Positions 37,244 through 48,876 of a stretch of DNA of 64,000 bases are shown piece after piece. The stretch covers positions 4,051,001-4,115,000 of the forward strand of contig CM065396.1 in assembly GCA_033060915.1 (NCBI GenBank), given 5' to 3'. This stretch comes from Euryodendron excelsum (lineage: Eukaryota; Streptophyta; Magnoliopsida; Ericales; Pentaphylacaceae). Both the position numbers and the translations under genes were made by a program. The notes beneath the pieces are model-generated. The model ran no database searches. It was not told where the DNA came from and saw nothing but the letters and a program-made list of their open reading frames with translations. Every line of letters begins with the position of its first letter. Position 1 is the stretch's first letter.

Positions 37244-37539
37244 GAGAGAGGAATGCACTGGCGCCTGTTGCAGTGGCGCCAGGCCAAACATTACACAGGT
37301 GCCACTAGGAGTGGTGCTAGGCCATTTTTTGGCTTGGCGCCACCAGCCATTTAGGAAATGTTTAAGGTCGGCAAGCAACATATCTTTGACTAGATTTGGG
37401 CACCTATACTAGTGACTACCATGCAATTTTTAGTCTGGCTTCACTAGGAGTGACTCTAGAAAGTCCGGGAGTAGTTTGGGAGACTAGGAATGACCCAGAA
37501 GGTTGGAAAAGAGCAGGAACACTTAAAATAGTGTCCCAG

Positions 37540-38400
37540 AGGTATTTGACTTGAAAAATGAGGATAGGATACGTCGGAAGGGTTGACCGGGCCTTTAGGG
37601 GCAAAACGGTCAATCGGGCCGGAAAGCTACCGGGACGGACTCGGATTGTCCCGGAAGAAGACTTAAGATTTGGAAATATTACTCAGAATGTTCCCAAAGG
37701 TTGCCGATTTGATACTCAGAGCCGGTGTGGTTGGAAAAGGAGACCGGCCCACTAGGGGCAAAATGGTCATTTTGTACTGGGTTTGCTGGAACTGACTCGA
37801 AATGATCCGAAAAGGTAAAGGGAGGTTGAGAACACTATAAAAAGCAGTCTAAGAAGGTTACCGGTTTTCTATCCAGAGCCGGTGTGGTCAAAAAAGAAGA
37901 CCGGCCCACGAGGGGCAAAACGGTTATCTTGCACCGGGTTTGCTGCAATTGACTCGGAATGATCTAGGAAGGTAGAAGAAGGTTGAGAATACTATAAGAA
38001 GCAGTTTTGGAAAGTTACCAGTTTGATACCCAGAACCGGTGTGGTCAGAAAGGTGATCGGCCCACCAGGGGCACAATGGTCATTTCGCACAGGGTTTGCC
38101 GGAACTGACTCAAAATGATCCGAAAAGGAAGGTTGGGAATACTATAGAGAGTATTCTCGGGAAGTTATCGGTTTGATATCCAGACCCAGTGTGGTCAGAA
38201 AAGGAGACTAGCCCACCAGGGGTAAAACGGTCATTTTGTATCGGGTTTGCCGAAACTGACTCGGAATGATCTGGAAGGGTAAAGAAGGGTTGAGAATACT
38301 TTAAGAAGCAATCTCAGAAGGTTACCGGTTTGATACCCAGAGCTGGTGTGGTTCCCGGGGCTTCGGATGCCTAGGGGCAAAATGGTCATCTTGACTGAAA
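37540..38400. repeat. Tandem array of about 155-bp units in LTR A
   Basis: The phrase GGTTACCGGTTTGATACCCA followed by GAGCCGGTGTGGT recurs near 37696, 37856, 38014, 38162 and 38316, spacing 148-160. Each unit also carries AGGGGCAAAACGGTCATTTT and AACTGACTCGGAATGATC. LTR1, LTR2 and B have only two or three units. Confidence 0.88.
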
Positions 38401-38604
38401 AGTCTCGGAAAAGGCCCAAGGGGTAGTTTGGTCACTTTTCACCGAAGTGGGCTAGCAGGCACCGGTGTTGACCTGGGTTTTGAGTGTTTCCGCCACTCTG
38501 ACAGCGGTCGTGTGATATAGGGGTTTGTTGGCAATTCCTTATATCGACCCGTTTACAAGTATTTTCGCTACTCTGATGGTTGTGATGTTTGCGAGTATTT
38601 TCGC

Positions 38605-39060
38605 TACTTGGACTGTCTCAAGGAATAAACTATCTTAAGAGAGGGATTGGAAAGGGGTCTTATCGTCTCCGAAAAGACGTGCCTAATTTGGGGCCGTCTC
38701 AAGGAATAAACTGTCTCGAGAGAGGGATTGGAAAGGGGACTTACCGTCTTCGGAAAGACGCGCCTGATTTGGAACCGTCTCGAGGAATAAACTGTCTCGA
38801 GAGAGGGATTAGAATTAGAAAGGGGTCTTATCGTCTTCAAAAAGACGTGCCTAATTTGGAACCGTCTCGAGGAATAAACTGTCTCGAGAGAGGAATTGGA
38901 AAGGGGACTTACCGTCTTCGAAAAGACGTGCCTGATTTGGAACTGTCTCGAGGAATAAATTGTCTTGAGAGAGGGATTGGAAAGGGGACTTACCGTCTTC
39001 GGAAAGACGTGCCTGATTTGGAACCGTCTTGAGGAATAAACTGTCTCGAGAGAGGGGTTG
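38605..39060. repeat. 81-bp minisatellite in LTR A
   Basis: Five to six units, mostly 81 bases (27 codons), so one frame stays open over 38589-39032 and would give a repeating peptide containing PSRGINCLERGIGKGTYRLR. Each unit includes GTCTTCGGAAAGAC-type hairpins and two CTCGAG-like sites. I treat the reading frame as a by-product of the unit length. Confidence 0.9.
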
Positions 39061-39260
39061 GAGTTGGAATTGGAAAGAACAATACCCCTAAGGGCATTTG
39101 GTCATTTCGCCTCTATTTGGGCCTGGAGGGCCCGCGAAGCGATGGACAGATAGGATTTAGACTTAGAAAGTTGGTTTCGATTGGAATATGCCCACAATGG
39201 CTTGAACACAAGTTTGGACGGAGTGTAGACTGTCGAGCGGTCAAAAATGGGGTGCTTACA

Positions 39261-40135
39261 ACAACTTCCCGGGATTGGTCGATCTTTAGAACCAATCACT
39301 GAAACCACCGGAGTGGCAGAAACACTCACAAACTATTAAGTTGCTAGAATGGCGAGAAAACACTCATAAACAGGTTGACACAGGCACACCACAAACAACC
39401 TAGTGTCATAGGACTAAACACACCCCTTAGCTATGACAAGTTTACTAAAAGACAAGATACCTTTGGAAACCAACCTATTGTAACCTTTGAAGTGACGGAA
39501 ACACTCATAAACCTAGGTTAACACCGCTGCCTACTAGGTTGACACGATAAAAAATGACCATTCTACCCCTAGGTTGATCTGCACGTCCTTTGAGAAAGTA
39601 TAAATTTTTCAAGATGGTAAGCCCACTCTCTACAATTACCTCTAGATAGTTTGACATGTGCAAGATGTCAATCAAACCAATTCCAACCTCTTTCGATGAT
39701 ACCTAGTCAAAATGAACAATTCTGTCCTTAAGCAGACTCAAAATTTTTTTCGAGAAAGTACCAAATCTCTCAAGACGATAAGACCACCTTGAACACTGTC
39801 TTTGGATAGTCTGGTGTGTTCAATATGCCATTCAAACCAATCCCAATCTCATTCTAATCAACTCTGGTCAAAATGATCATTTTGCCTCTGGGCACCCCAA
39901 CACGTCTTTCAAAAAAATACCAAATTTCTTGAGGCAGTAAGACTACCTTCAACACTGTCTCTGGATAGTCTGATATGTTCAACGTGCTATTCAAACCAAT
40001 CTAGGACTCATTCTGGTAAACTCCAGTCAGAATGACCATTTTGCCTCTAGGAACCCCGACACGTCTTTCGAGAAAGAACCAAACCCTTAAGACGGTAAGA
40101 CTACGCACAATACTGTCTCTAAATAGTCTGGCATG
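39261..40135 (+). repeat. Giant-LTR fragment C, right part, with a tandem array of about 160-bp units
   Basis: Continues C after A, with GATCTTTAGAACC and repeated GGCAGAAACACTCACAAAC blocks matching the reverse complement of LTR1. From about 39540, four units each contain CACGTCTTTCGAGAAAG, a CAGTAAGACTACC-like block, CACTGTCTCTGGATAGTCTG and AATGACCATTTTGCCTCT. C stops at GGCATG where D begins; no further part of C is found. Confidence 0.75.
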
Positions 40136-40451
40136 TGTAAGCACCCCATTTTTGCCTGCTCAGTAATCTTCAGCTTGACCGGACTCACATTCAATCGACA
40201 CAAACATATTCAAGCCCCAACTGGCTTTCCAGACTCAATCCGGTTAATCAATCGCTTCGCAGGCCCACCAGGCCCAATAGAGGCAAAACAACAAAAATGC
40301 CCTTGGGGCATTGCTCGGTCCAATTCTAGTTGGCATGTCATCTTAAAGACATAAGTTTGTATTTTAACCTCAATTTCAGTTCCAATTCTAGTCCAGACTA
40401 GTCAAACTAAATTTAGCACGTCTTTCGAGAAAGTTGATCCTTAAATGATAA
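40136..40451 (+). repeat. Giant LTR D, left part (split by solo LTR E)
   Basis: Starts TGTAAGCACCCCATTTTTGC and contains the GCCCACCAGGCCCAATAGAGG region shared by the family. Its left flank GCATG does not match the flank after 48173 (ACCAT), so no target duplication is visible for D. Confidence 0.78.
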
Positions 40452-41159
40452 TGTGATATCCCAAACCTCTATTTAATCATATTAATGGGAATTTCTAGTT
40501 TATGCAATATTTGATATTAATTATTTATTCTTTTGGGTCAAATTTGACTAATAAGAACTTGTGTTGTAGTTGGTATTGGAGGTGTGAGACACATGGGATT
40601 ATTTCCCATGTGTATCTTCTTAAAACACAAAACACACACACATATGTACAAGAACTATCACCAACCGATTGGGAGAGGGAGAAAGAGAGAAAGGGGAGAA
40701 GGAAGAGAAGATTGAGGGAAGAAAGGCTTGAAGCAAGAGGATTGAAGCCATTGAAGACCTCACCAAGCTTGAATAAGGTAAGATTTTATTTCTCTCTCTA
40801 CAATTATATATGTATATGTATCTATCATGTGTAGATGTGTTGGGTCTTTGTGTGTATGCATGTATATGAGTTGGGTTGCTCTTGAGGGACTCCTTGAGTC
40901 CCAATTAGTTGAAATTGAGAGCTTGTAGCTCAATATTGGAGGATTGGAAGTGGAAGTTTGAAAAATCCCAAAATATGAAAATGTTAGGGTTTTGAGTTCA
41001 ACTCTAGATCCCTTTGATTTAATTGTTCTTTCTCTCCCATTTTTAGTTATTATCATCCTTATGGGCTAATCTTTGAGCCCTAAGAGTATTGGAAAGGTTT
41101 GGTGATGTTTGGAGGAGTTTTGGTTGTGTTTTGGGTTGAAATTTGACGGCTGTCCAGAC

Positions 41160-41372
41160 AGGGCATTCGAACTCCCAATATGGAATTCGAACTATGGGGA
41201 AATAAGCCTGAGCGTTCGAACTGTCTCGTGGGGAGTTCAAACCCTCAGAGAAGGTTTTTTTTCAGATTTTGTTCTTGGAGTTCGAACTCCCATTTGGGCG
41301 TTCGAACTCCCTATTTTTTTGCCTGGGCGTTCAAACTCCCGATTGGGCGTTCGAACTCCCTGTCAGCTCGGA
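41160..41372. repeat. GGCGTTCGAACTCCC repeat cluster in E
   Basis: About nine copies of TTCGAACTCCC or close variants at irregular spacing of 15-45 bases. TTCGAA is a palindrome. No gene is associated. Confidence 0.85.
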
Positions 41373-41402
41373 CACTGTTTAGTAAAATGGGCATAACTTT
41401 CT

Positions 41403-41765
41403 CTAGAAAACTCGAAAGTTAACACCACCTAGAGCAAGTGGAGAAGGAGCAACAGCAACAGGGGGAGGAGTTAGAGCAGGTGGTACAAGCGGAGGATAAG
41501 GATGCTGAAAATTATGAAATTCACTCTTGCTAAGTGACTTCTCATTCAGTTTGGAAACATTCAACTGAACTTGTTCCCCAGGAATGCTAGGACACCTGGG
41601 CTGCTCCAGAAAATGGGTCAAGGTCACACCATAGGGAAGGGCAAGATTGTTCGGCTTAGACTTGGTAGCACGAACAATGTGGTTGTAAATGAGAGAAGGA
41701 AAGTCAATGGAATACCCATGGGCAATAGCATACATCAACTGAGAATGATCTTGATTAAGAGAGGA
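41403..41765 (-). pseudogene. Fragment of a transposon-associated plant ORF inside LTR E
   Basis: The minus strand is open over 41403-41738 (111 codons) and reads through MYAIAHGYSIDFPSLIYNHI and LPYGVTLTHFLEQP, then a Pro-rich tail. This resembles the putative plant transposon protein domain found in many retroelement-linked ORFs (motif MYAI...INHI...LPYGMLLT). Resemblance is from memory. Start and end of the real protein are missing and the tail probably reads into LTR sequence. It lies antisense to E. Other explanation: chance open frame in LTR DNA, made less likely by the two matching motifs in the expected order. Confidence 0.5.
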
Positions 41766-42636
41766 TGTATGACTCCTGGGAAGAAAATTGGTGCCAACTC
41801 GGGTCTTCTCGTGGCAAGACCTTAATCTAGCTTGATAGTCCTACGATAGGGGACGGGAAATAAACTATCTATGTTGGGAGACGTCCCTGGCCTAAAGAGC
41901 CTTAGCGTGACCTATATGGTTACTATGGAGCCTAGCTCATATGTCGAGTTGTATCACACTTATGTTTTGAACCGAGAACCATGATACGTTCACATGTTTT
42001 ATGACAAGTTATGAAATGCTATATTAAGAATAATGTTATGTTACATCTCTTCTTATGATATTATGTTTTGAAATGTTGAAACGTTTCAAATGATGTTTAC
42101 GTTACCTACGAGTTCCAAGCCTATGCTTTAAACGTTCAAAAGCTCATTTCCTTATGCATAACTAATTATCGATCCTTGTACATTGGATATAATTGTTAGT
42201 CCATGATATTTTCTCGCTCATGCATCATTGTTATTCACTAAGCATTAGCTTATGTTTTTTCAAATGATTTTCAGGTAGCCAATCCGGGAGGCCCTAAAGC
42301 GAGGCCATATGTGGATTTGAGCTACGGCCCACGGGCTTATGTTTTGTATAATGTTTGAGGGCTAGACCCAATGTTTTCTAATGATATATTGTTTTAACTT
42401 TTGTGGACCTTGATTTGGTCCTTATGTATGTTATGTTTGGGATTAGGCATAGCTCTACCATGTATGACACAGATTATGTTTTCAAGTTATTAAAAGTTCT
42501 ATTTTCCGCAATTATGCATCATTATAAACGATTATGCACAGGTGATCAACCAGTTATATAATGCGGCCTTGGGTAGCCTTGCTACTGGCCGGTCATGTAC
42601 CCTAAATCTGTATAGGCCGGGTTATGGGGCGTGACA

Positions 42637-45600
42637 GATAAGTTGTTCCAGCATGGCATGTTTACCGAGAAAGCACAAAACCTCTCAGAACGATAAGTCC
42701 CTTCACACCCCTCGACTAGGATGGAACCCAAGTCCCCGAGATGGTAGAGCGGTTCACTTTTGGTACCTGCTAGCCCACTAACGTAGAATATTCAGTAGTT
42801 GGCATGTCGATCGGGAAAGTACCTAAGACCCTGAGGCAATAAGTTCACCTAGCAGCTTCTCAAGATTAGGCAATCTCTAGAATAAACGCACACCGTCGGG
42901 GTGATGAAAACACTCACAAACATCACAACTGTTAGAGTGATAGAAACACTCGCAAACAGGTCGACATCGGGAATGCTAACAAACTCCATATGTCACGGGA
43001 CTGAACACGCATCTTGGCCGTGACACATTTACTGAAGAACGGGATATCTTTAGAAACCACCTTGTCACACACCATCAGAGTGACAGAAACACTTAAAATT
43101 CGGGTTAACACTAGTGCCTCCTAGCCCATTCTAGTAGAAAATGACTAAAATGCCCCCAACGGGCCCCACCGACATGCTTCTCGAGAAAGTACCTCAGACC
43201 TCAGAGTGGTAGGTTCACCCTTCCAAGATTATCCTAGAGATAATCTAGCACGTTCTAGTGCCTTCCATTCACTTTCGGATTGATTCCGAGAGCATCCGAT
43301 CAAAATGTCCATTTTACCCCTAGGCATCCAATCACCTCTGAGAACCACACTGGCTCTCGGTATCAAATCCTTTACTTCCAAGGATGCTTCTAACAATATT
43401 CCCAAGCTTTCGATACCTTTTCGGATCATTCCAAGTCCATTCCAGTAAACCTAGTGCAAAATGACTGTTTTGCCCATAGTGGGTTGATCGCCTTTTCCAG
43501 CCATACCGACTCTAGATTGAAGAGTTCAAGAGCAAATATATACCCTATTTATGCTTAAGTATAACCCCACTCTTTCTTTTTCTGCTTAGCTCACTTGAGC
43601 TATTTTTTATTTTAACCCCCATCTTTTACCCCATCTTCTTGCATGCTTGAAATAAAAGTGATCCATAGCCATACCTAGATGAAAGCCTATAAGAACAACG
43701 ACATACAAGGACCTATCTTGGGCCTAGTTGTAAATGATATGGCCTTAGAGCACCTTGCAATTTGGTGAAGCCTAACCTTGTGTGTTCATGACCCTTGTAT
43801 TATATTTGTGGTGATGTTCATCTTGTGCATGTTATGGCCTGGTTTTTGTGTTTAAAACCTCTTTTCAAAGCTACCATTGTTACTATCTTTAAGGATTCTT
43901 CAAAGTTTATGTCAAAATGTTTTCCAAAATCTCTCTCTAAAGCTCTTCAAATTGGGGTTTCTAGCCAACAACCCTTGGTTTCCATGCCTTAGAAAGCCTC
44001 CAAGACCACCTAACTATCTAGTTTGCAACATTTCATTTTGCTCTCTTGATTTTTGCATAAAATGGTTTTCAAAACAACCCTCTCTTGAGTGGTTTTCTAA
44101 CGTTTTACTCTCCTTAGTTTTGCAGAAAAATGCTTTCAAAACAACCCTCTCTAAAAGGTTTTCAAGTTTTACTCTCTTGGGTTTGTGATTGAAATGGTAC
44201 CATGAACCCTCTCTTGAGTGTTTATCATAAATCAACCATATGAATCGCACTCTCTTGGGGTATTTTTAATGTGCTAAAATTTGATTTCTAAACAACCCTC
44301 TCTTGAGTGGTTTTCAAAAGTTCTATTCTCTTGAGCTCATGTTAAAATGGTTTTCAAAACAAGCCACACTAAAGAGGTTTTCAAGTTTTTGCTCTCTTAA
44401 GTTTTTGATTGAAATGGTCCCAAAGAAACCTTCTCTTGAAGTGGTTTAAAAAAATAAACCATATGAATTACACTCTCATTTGAGTGGTTTTCAAGTGTTC
44501 AAGTGGTTTTCAAAACAATACTCTCTAAAGAGTTTTCAAACTTTCGCTTTCTTAAGTTTATGATTGTAACGGTTCCAAGACAACCCTTTCTTGAGTGGTT
44601 GTCACAAATCAACTATAGGACTCACATGCTTACTTGAGTGGTTTGCAATGTGTCAAAGTGGTTTTCTAAATTTTTGTCTCTTGAGTTTACATAAAATTGT
44701 TCTTCAAAACCCATAACTCTCTTGTGTTGGTTTTCCAAAAGAGTTTTCACATGAAAACATGTTTTTCTAAAACCCACTTTTAAGTTTTTCACATGAAATG
44801 ACACTTGACAAAATGTTCAAAATCACTAGGTTCAAAGCCCTAGTCTAAAACCACCTTTCAAAACCACTAAGTTCAAAACCCTGGTTCAAAATCACTTTTC
44901 AAAACCACTAGGTTCAAAACCACCTTTCAAAACCACTAAGTTCAAAACCCTAGTTTAAAACCACCTTCCAAAACCCTAGGTTCACCTAACCTTAGTTAGT
45001 TCACCTTATGTCAACCTAACCCAAGTTCGTTAACCCTATGTCAACCTAACCTTAGTTAGTTAATGTTAGGCCTACCCAACCCAAGTTAGTTAACCTTACC
45101 TAGGTTAGTTAACCACAAGTCTCCAATCTCAATACCCTTTCTCAAATCATTCTTCAATTCAAAATCATTTTCAAAACTTATTTTCAAAACATGTTACTCT
45201 CTTGAGTCCTCTATGATAAAACCTCCCTTAAAACCATTCAACTTCTTAAAATGTTTTCAAAAGCTCTCTTGAACGTATCTTAACCAAAAAATATGGCTAC
45301 ATACTTAGCATTTTCAAAAACTATTTTCTCAAATGTTTCCTAAAAGCTCACAACCTTAGCATTTTCAAAACTGCTGCAATGATTGAAACCTTCATGGTTC
45401 ATACTAGGGTTCCATATCCTAAGTGCTTTCAAAAACCCCTCTAAAAAAGGAATTCCAAAAATCACATTATTGGGATAATCTTGATCATTCAATAATTATA
45501 GTTTCTCAAGAAAAGTGAGATATCAAGTAGGGCTCTACAACCCTAAAGTTTTCAAAACATAAAAGAAAGTTTCTAGGCCCTTTTCTAGAAAATATTTTCC

Positions 45601-48173
45601 AAAAATCATAACCCTAAGAGAGTTTAGTTTGATCAATAACTAATCTCTTCAAGTTGATGAAACATTCAAACATGTCTTTTGTAAGGCATAGATAATAATT
45701 TTTAAAACTTTTCAAAGTCAGGTTCACAAAAGTTTTTACGTTATTCCAAACTCTATCTTCAAAAATCCCTAATCAAGTTTTCAAAACATTCCAAAACTCT
45801 CTTAAGTTGATTTCAAAACTTTTCAAAACTATCTTGAGTTGACTTCAAAAACATTTTCCAAAGCTCTCTTGAGTTGATTTCAAAAATATTTCAAAACTCT
45901 CTTGAGTTGATTTTAAAGCCACTTTGAAAACTCCTTTGAGTTGATTTCAAAATATTCCAAAAACTCCCTTGAGTTGATTCCAAAACATTCTAAAAATTTC
46001 TCAAGCTCAATTTCAAAAACATTTCTAAAAATTTCTCAAGTTCAATTTCAAGTTAAAGATCTCTTGAGTTTAAGTTTCAAAACATTTCAAGACTCTCTTA
46101 AGTCCATTTTCAAACCATTTCAAGACTCTCTTAAGTCCATTTCAACAAAATAAAATTTTCTCTTTTAGAAACAAAATCTAATCCCTTCCTAATCCAAATC
46201 TTTCCTAATTCAACTCCTTCTTAATCTTCTACATTCCTAAATCTTAAGTTTCCAAAACTTAAACATAAAAATCTTTCCTAAATTTTAAAACTCAACTTCC
46301 ACATCTTTCTTAATTCAACCCTTTCCTAATTCTACCTCTTTCCAAATCTTAACTTTCCAAATCTAAGTTTTTCAAATCTTTCCTAAACTCAAACCTTTCC
46401 TAATCTCAAGGTTTTCTAAAACTCATACTCTCAAAAACTTTCTGAATCCTGAACTTCCTAAATTCAAAGCTTTCAAACTCTAAAACTTTCTAAGTTCTAA
46501 ACTTTCTTAAACTTCAAATCTTTCCAAATCTAAAACTTTCTAAATCCTAAAGCTTTCTAAATTCAAATATTTCCTAATTTAAAATCTTTCTAAAATTCTA
46601 AGTTTTTCAAATTCAAAACTTTCTTAAGGTAAAACTTTTTAAATTCTAAACCTTCCTTAAACTAAACTTTTCCTAATTCAAAACATTTCTAAATCCAACA
46701 CTTTCCTATTCCAAAATCTTTCTTAAAATGAAACTTTCCAATTTCAAAACTTTCCTAAACCTAAAACTTTTCTATGTTGAAATTTTCCTAAATTGACATC
46801 TTTCCTAAATTGAAATCTTTCTTAAGTTGAAACTTTTCTAATCCAAAAACTTTCCTATTTCGAAAACTTTCCTAAAATGACACTTTCCTAATTTGAAACT
46901 TCCCTAATAAGAACTTTTCCTAAATTTAGTCTTTCCTAATCTTTCCAAATTCAACGTTTGAGCCAAATCTTTTCTAAAATCCTTCCAAGTCAAGTCAAAT
47001 CTTTTCTAAGTCTCAAGTCTTTCCTAAGTCTATGTTTCCTAAAACCAAGTCTTTCAAAATCAATCTTTTCAAATCTTCCAATCAAAGTCCAAATTTCTAC
47101 TCTTCCAATTCCAATTCGAATTCCAACTTCAAATCTTTTCCAAATCAAGTCTTCTATTTTCTATCGGACTCTTGTCCGAACTACGACTGACCTGATTCCT
47201 CCAAAAGGATTTGTAGGCAACCCTTATGGGTGCGGTCTCCACATTTTTTAAATTTCAAATTCCACAACCTCTTTCAAACTTCTATTTCCACAACTTCTTT
47301 CAAATTTCAAATTCCACAACCTCTTTCAAACTTCTATTTCCACAACTTCTTTCAAATCTCCAATTCTACAATCTTCTTCAAATTTTTAATTATATGTTCT
47401 ATTTCCAATTTCCAATTCCAAAAGTCTATTTTCAAATCTCAATTTCCAAATTCTAAAACTTTCCAATTTTAAATCTATCTTTTCAAATCAAATCAATTTC
47501 TTTCCAAATCTATTTCTAAATCTATTTTCCAACTATCTTTTCTTGCACTTGCATATCAAATCAATTTCTTTCCAAATCTATTTCTAAATCTATTTTTCAA
47601 CTCTCTTTTCTTGCACTTGCATATCATACATCATGCCTTTTTAAACATTGTTTTCTATAGTGGATAGGATTGAACATTAGTTAATTGAAGACTCTCATAG
47701 GTGAATCTAGGGTAGATTGACATATAGGTACTGCAAGGGCGGGGTAGGGTGATGGCTTAGTGCTTCTTCCCTACACGTAACCAACCTCCAAACCTAGAAT
47801 CACTGTTTTTATAGACCAAAAACGGAGTTATTTTCAAAAAAGGGCTTAATATGTTCTAAAGGTTGCCAAACAATCTGTTTTCCTAAAAACCTTCTCTTAA
47901 GGAGATATTCTCAAAATCGTTTTCCAAAACCCTAAGTGTAGTTTTCGGATTATGCTTAGTTTTTAGGTGACCTAACTTACCTTAATCAAGTTTGGTGGCA
48001 ACTCCAAAGTTTTTCCAAAAGCCCTTAATTCAAACCAGTTTTCAATTCAAACCAGTTTTCAATTCAAACCTAATCGCACTCATTCTTCTAGGAGGATGAG
48101 TTCTAACGAGAGAGTACAGTGTTTTTCTCGCTTGTGTGTATATTCCTCGAGCGCGAAAAATTTGGGCGTAACA
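42637..48173 (+). repeat. Giant LTR D, right part, apparently a mosaic of families 1 and 2
   Basis: After E, D continues with the family's AACACTCGCAAACAGGTCG blocks to about 43495. About 43600-46140 is made of CTCTCTTGAGTGGTTTTCAA units plus a CCTAACCTTAGTTAGTT array, as in family 2 (compare F, K, I). From about 46145 to 48173 it matches family 1 in reverse complement, including the C-poor tract (seen G-poor here), TCGGACTCTTGTCCGAACTA and the end TTTGGGCGTAACA. Open frames in this stretch are repeat-derived. Confidence 0.75.
44980..45115. repeat. CCTAACCTTAGTTAGTT-type minisatellite in D
   Basis: Six or so units combining GTTAACC, CAACCTAACC and TTAGTTAGTT, the complement sense of the array in F (23055-23305). 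Confidence 0.8.
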
Positions 48174-48836
48174 ACCATTAGACATTGGCTAGAGCCATAT
48201 GGCTTGAGCCATCTTGAATCCATGCATTAATATGAGGCAAACAAGGTGTTTTTGGTTTATCTCAATGCACAAAGCTCTTGCTTGTGGGATCAAAAATTAG
48301 GCGCCTTGGCTAACTAATAAAAACTTTTAGTCACCTAAAAAATAAAAAGCTCTATCTTATCCATCAACCGTGCAACCACTATTTCATTAAAGTTGCTTTT
48401 CTTGTTCCTTAATTTTGTTGCTATGGCTATACCCTGACAACAGTACTAACTATCATACCGACCGAGTAAAAGTGTGGGAAGTGGCTTTGTATTTATATAT
48501 ATACACATTCCTAAGCTTCGGTTTAATAGTAGTAGCAAAGAGAGATCAAATCATTCACAGGACACCGAAAGTTTTGGAATTTGCTCCAAAACATGTGGAG
48601 TTGATTTCGACATGTAAAAAATTTGGATATTTTTCAAGAATTTTTAACCAATTCTTACAATAGAATGATATGGTACTGATAGTTTTGTAATTGAAGAGTA
48701 TCATGGTGAGTTCTTTGTTTTAAAGTGATTGGTCCATAACCTAGACACATCATGCGACTGCCTTTCTTTGTTTGGCATTGTTATGATGTCGATGGTGATC
48801 ATGTTCTCTTTGTATTTTTATTTTGTGATGTGGCCA
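48174..48836. other. Unclassified DNA between D and K
   Basis: No LTR module, repeat or recognisable gene. An 82-codon open frame at 48415-48663 (plus) has a hydrophobic stretch near residues 24-42 but no recognisable domain. It may be a surviving piece of the pre-insertion locus. Confidence 0.4.
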
Positions 48837-48876
48837 TGTTGACACCCAAAATTTGACCCCCGGCCCATATCACATC

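Larger units (their letters stand above)
35598..39260 (-). repeat. Giant LTR A, right part
   Basis: Continues A after B, from GTGTCTTAAAAGGGAG to the terminal GGGGTGCTTACA at 39260. Contains the rest of the C-poor tract, the 12-G tract (36898-36909), TATA box, dyads, the array of about 155-bp units and the 81-bp minisatellite. Without B and one TSD copy, A is about 5.5 kb, the longest of these family 1 LTRs, mainly because its arrays have more units. Confidence 0.87.
40452..42636 (+). mobile_element. Solo LTR E, 2185 bp, unrelated family, TSD GATAA
   Basis: Starts TGTGATATCCCAAACC and ends GGGGCGTGACA; GATAA flanks it at 40447-40451 and 42637-42641. Such termini are typical of chromovirus-like (Tekay/Del) Ty3/gypsy LTRs, which is inference. 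It carries a purine-rich stretch (40670-40720), a TTCGAACTCCC array (41160-41372) and a foreign ORF fragment (41403-41765, minus strand). No internal region is present. Confidence 0.9.

Noticed and set aside
38589..39032. 147-codon open frame with repeated PSRGINCLERG peptide
   Set aside because: It is the translation of an 81-bp LTR minisatellite. Equivalent arrays in other LTRs are broken, and the frame begins inside the repeat without a promoter context.
40502..41056. Overlapping open frames of 94-110 codons in E
   Set aside because: They fall in the purine-rich LTR leader with AT repeats, on both strands, and show no domain.
40131..48178. Target duplication for LTR D
   Set aside because: Flanks GCATG and ACCAT do not match, so D cannot be called a clean insertion from this window.
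48415..48663. 82-codon open frame with a hydrophobic stretch
   Set aside because: Not recognisable, no second exon or signals seen. I describe it only as part of unclassified DNA.
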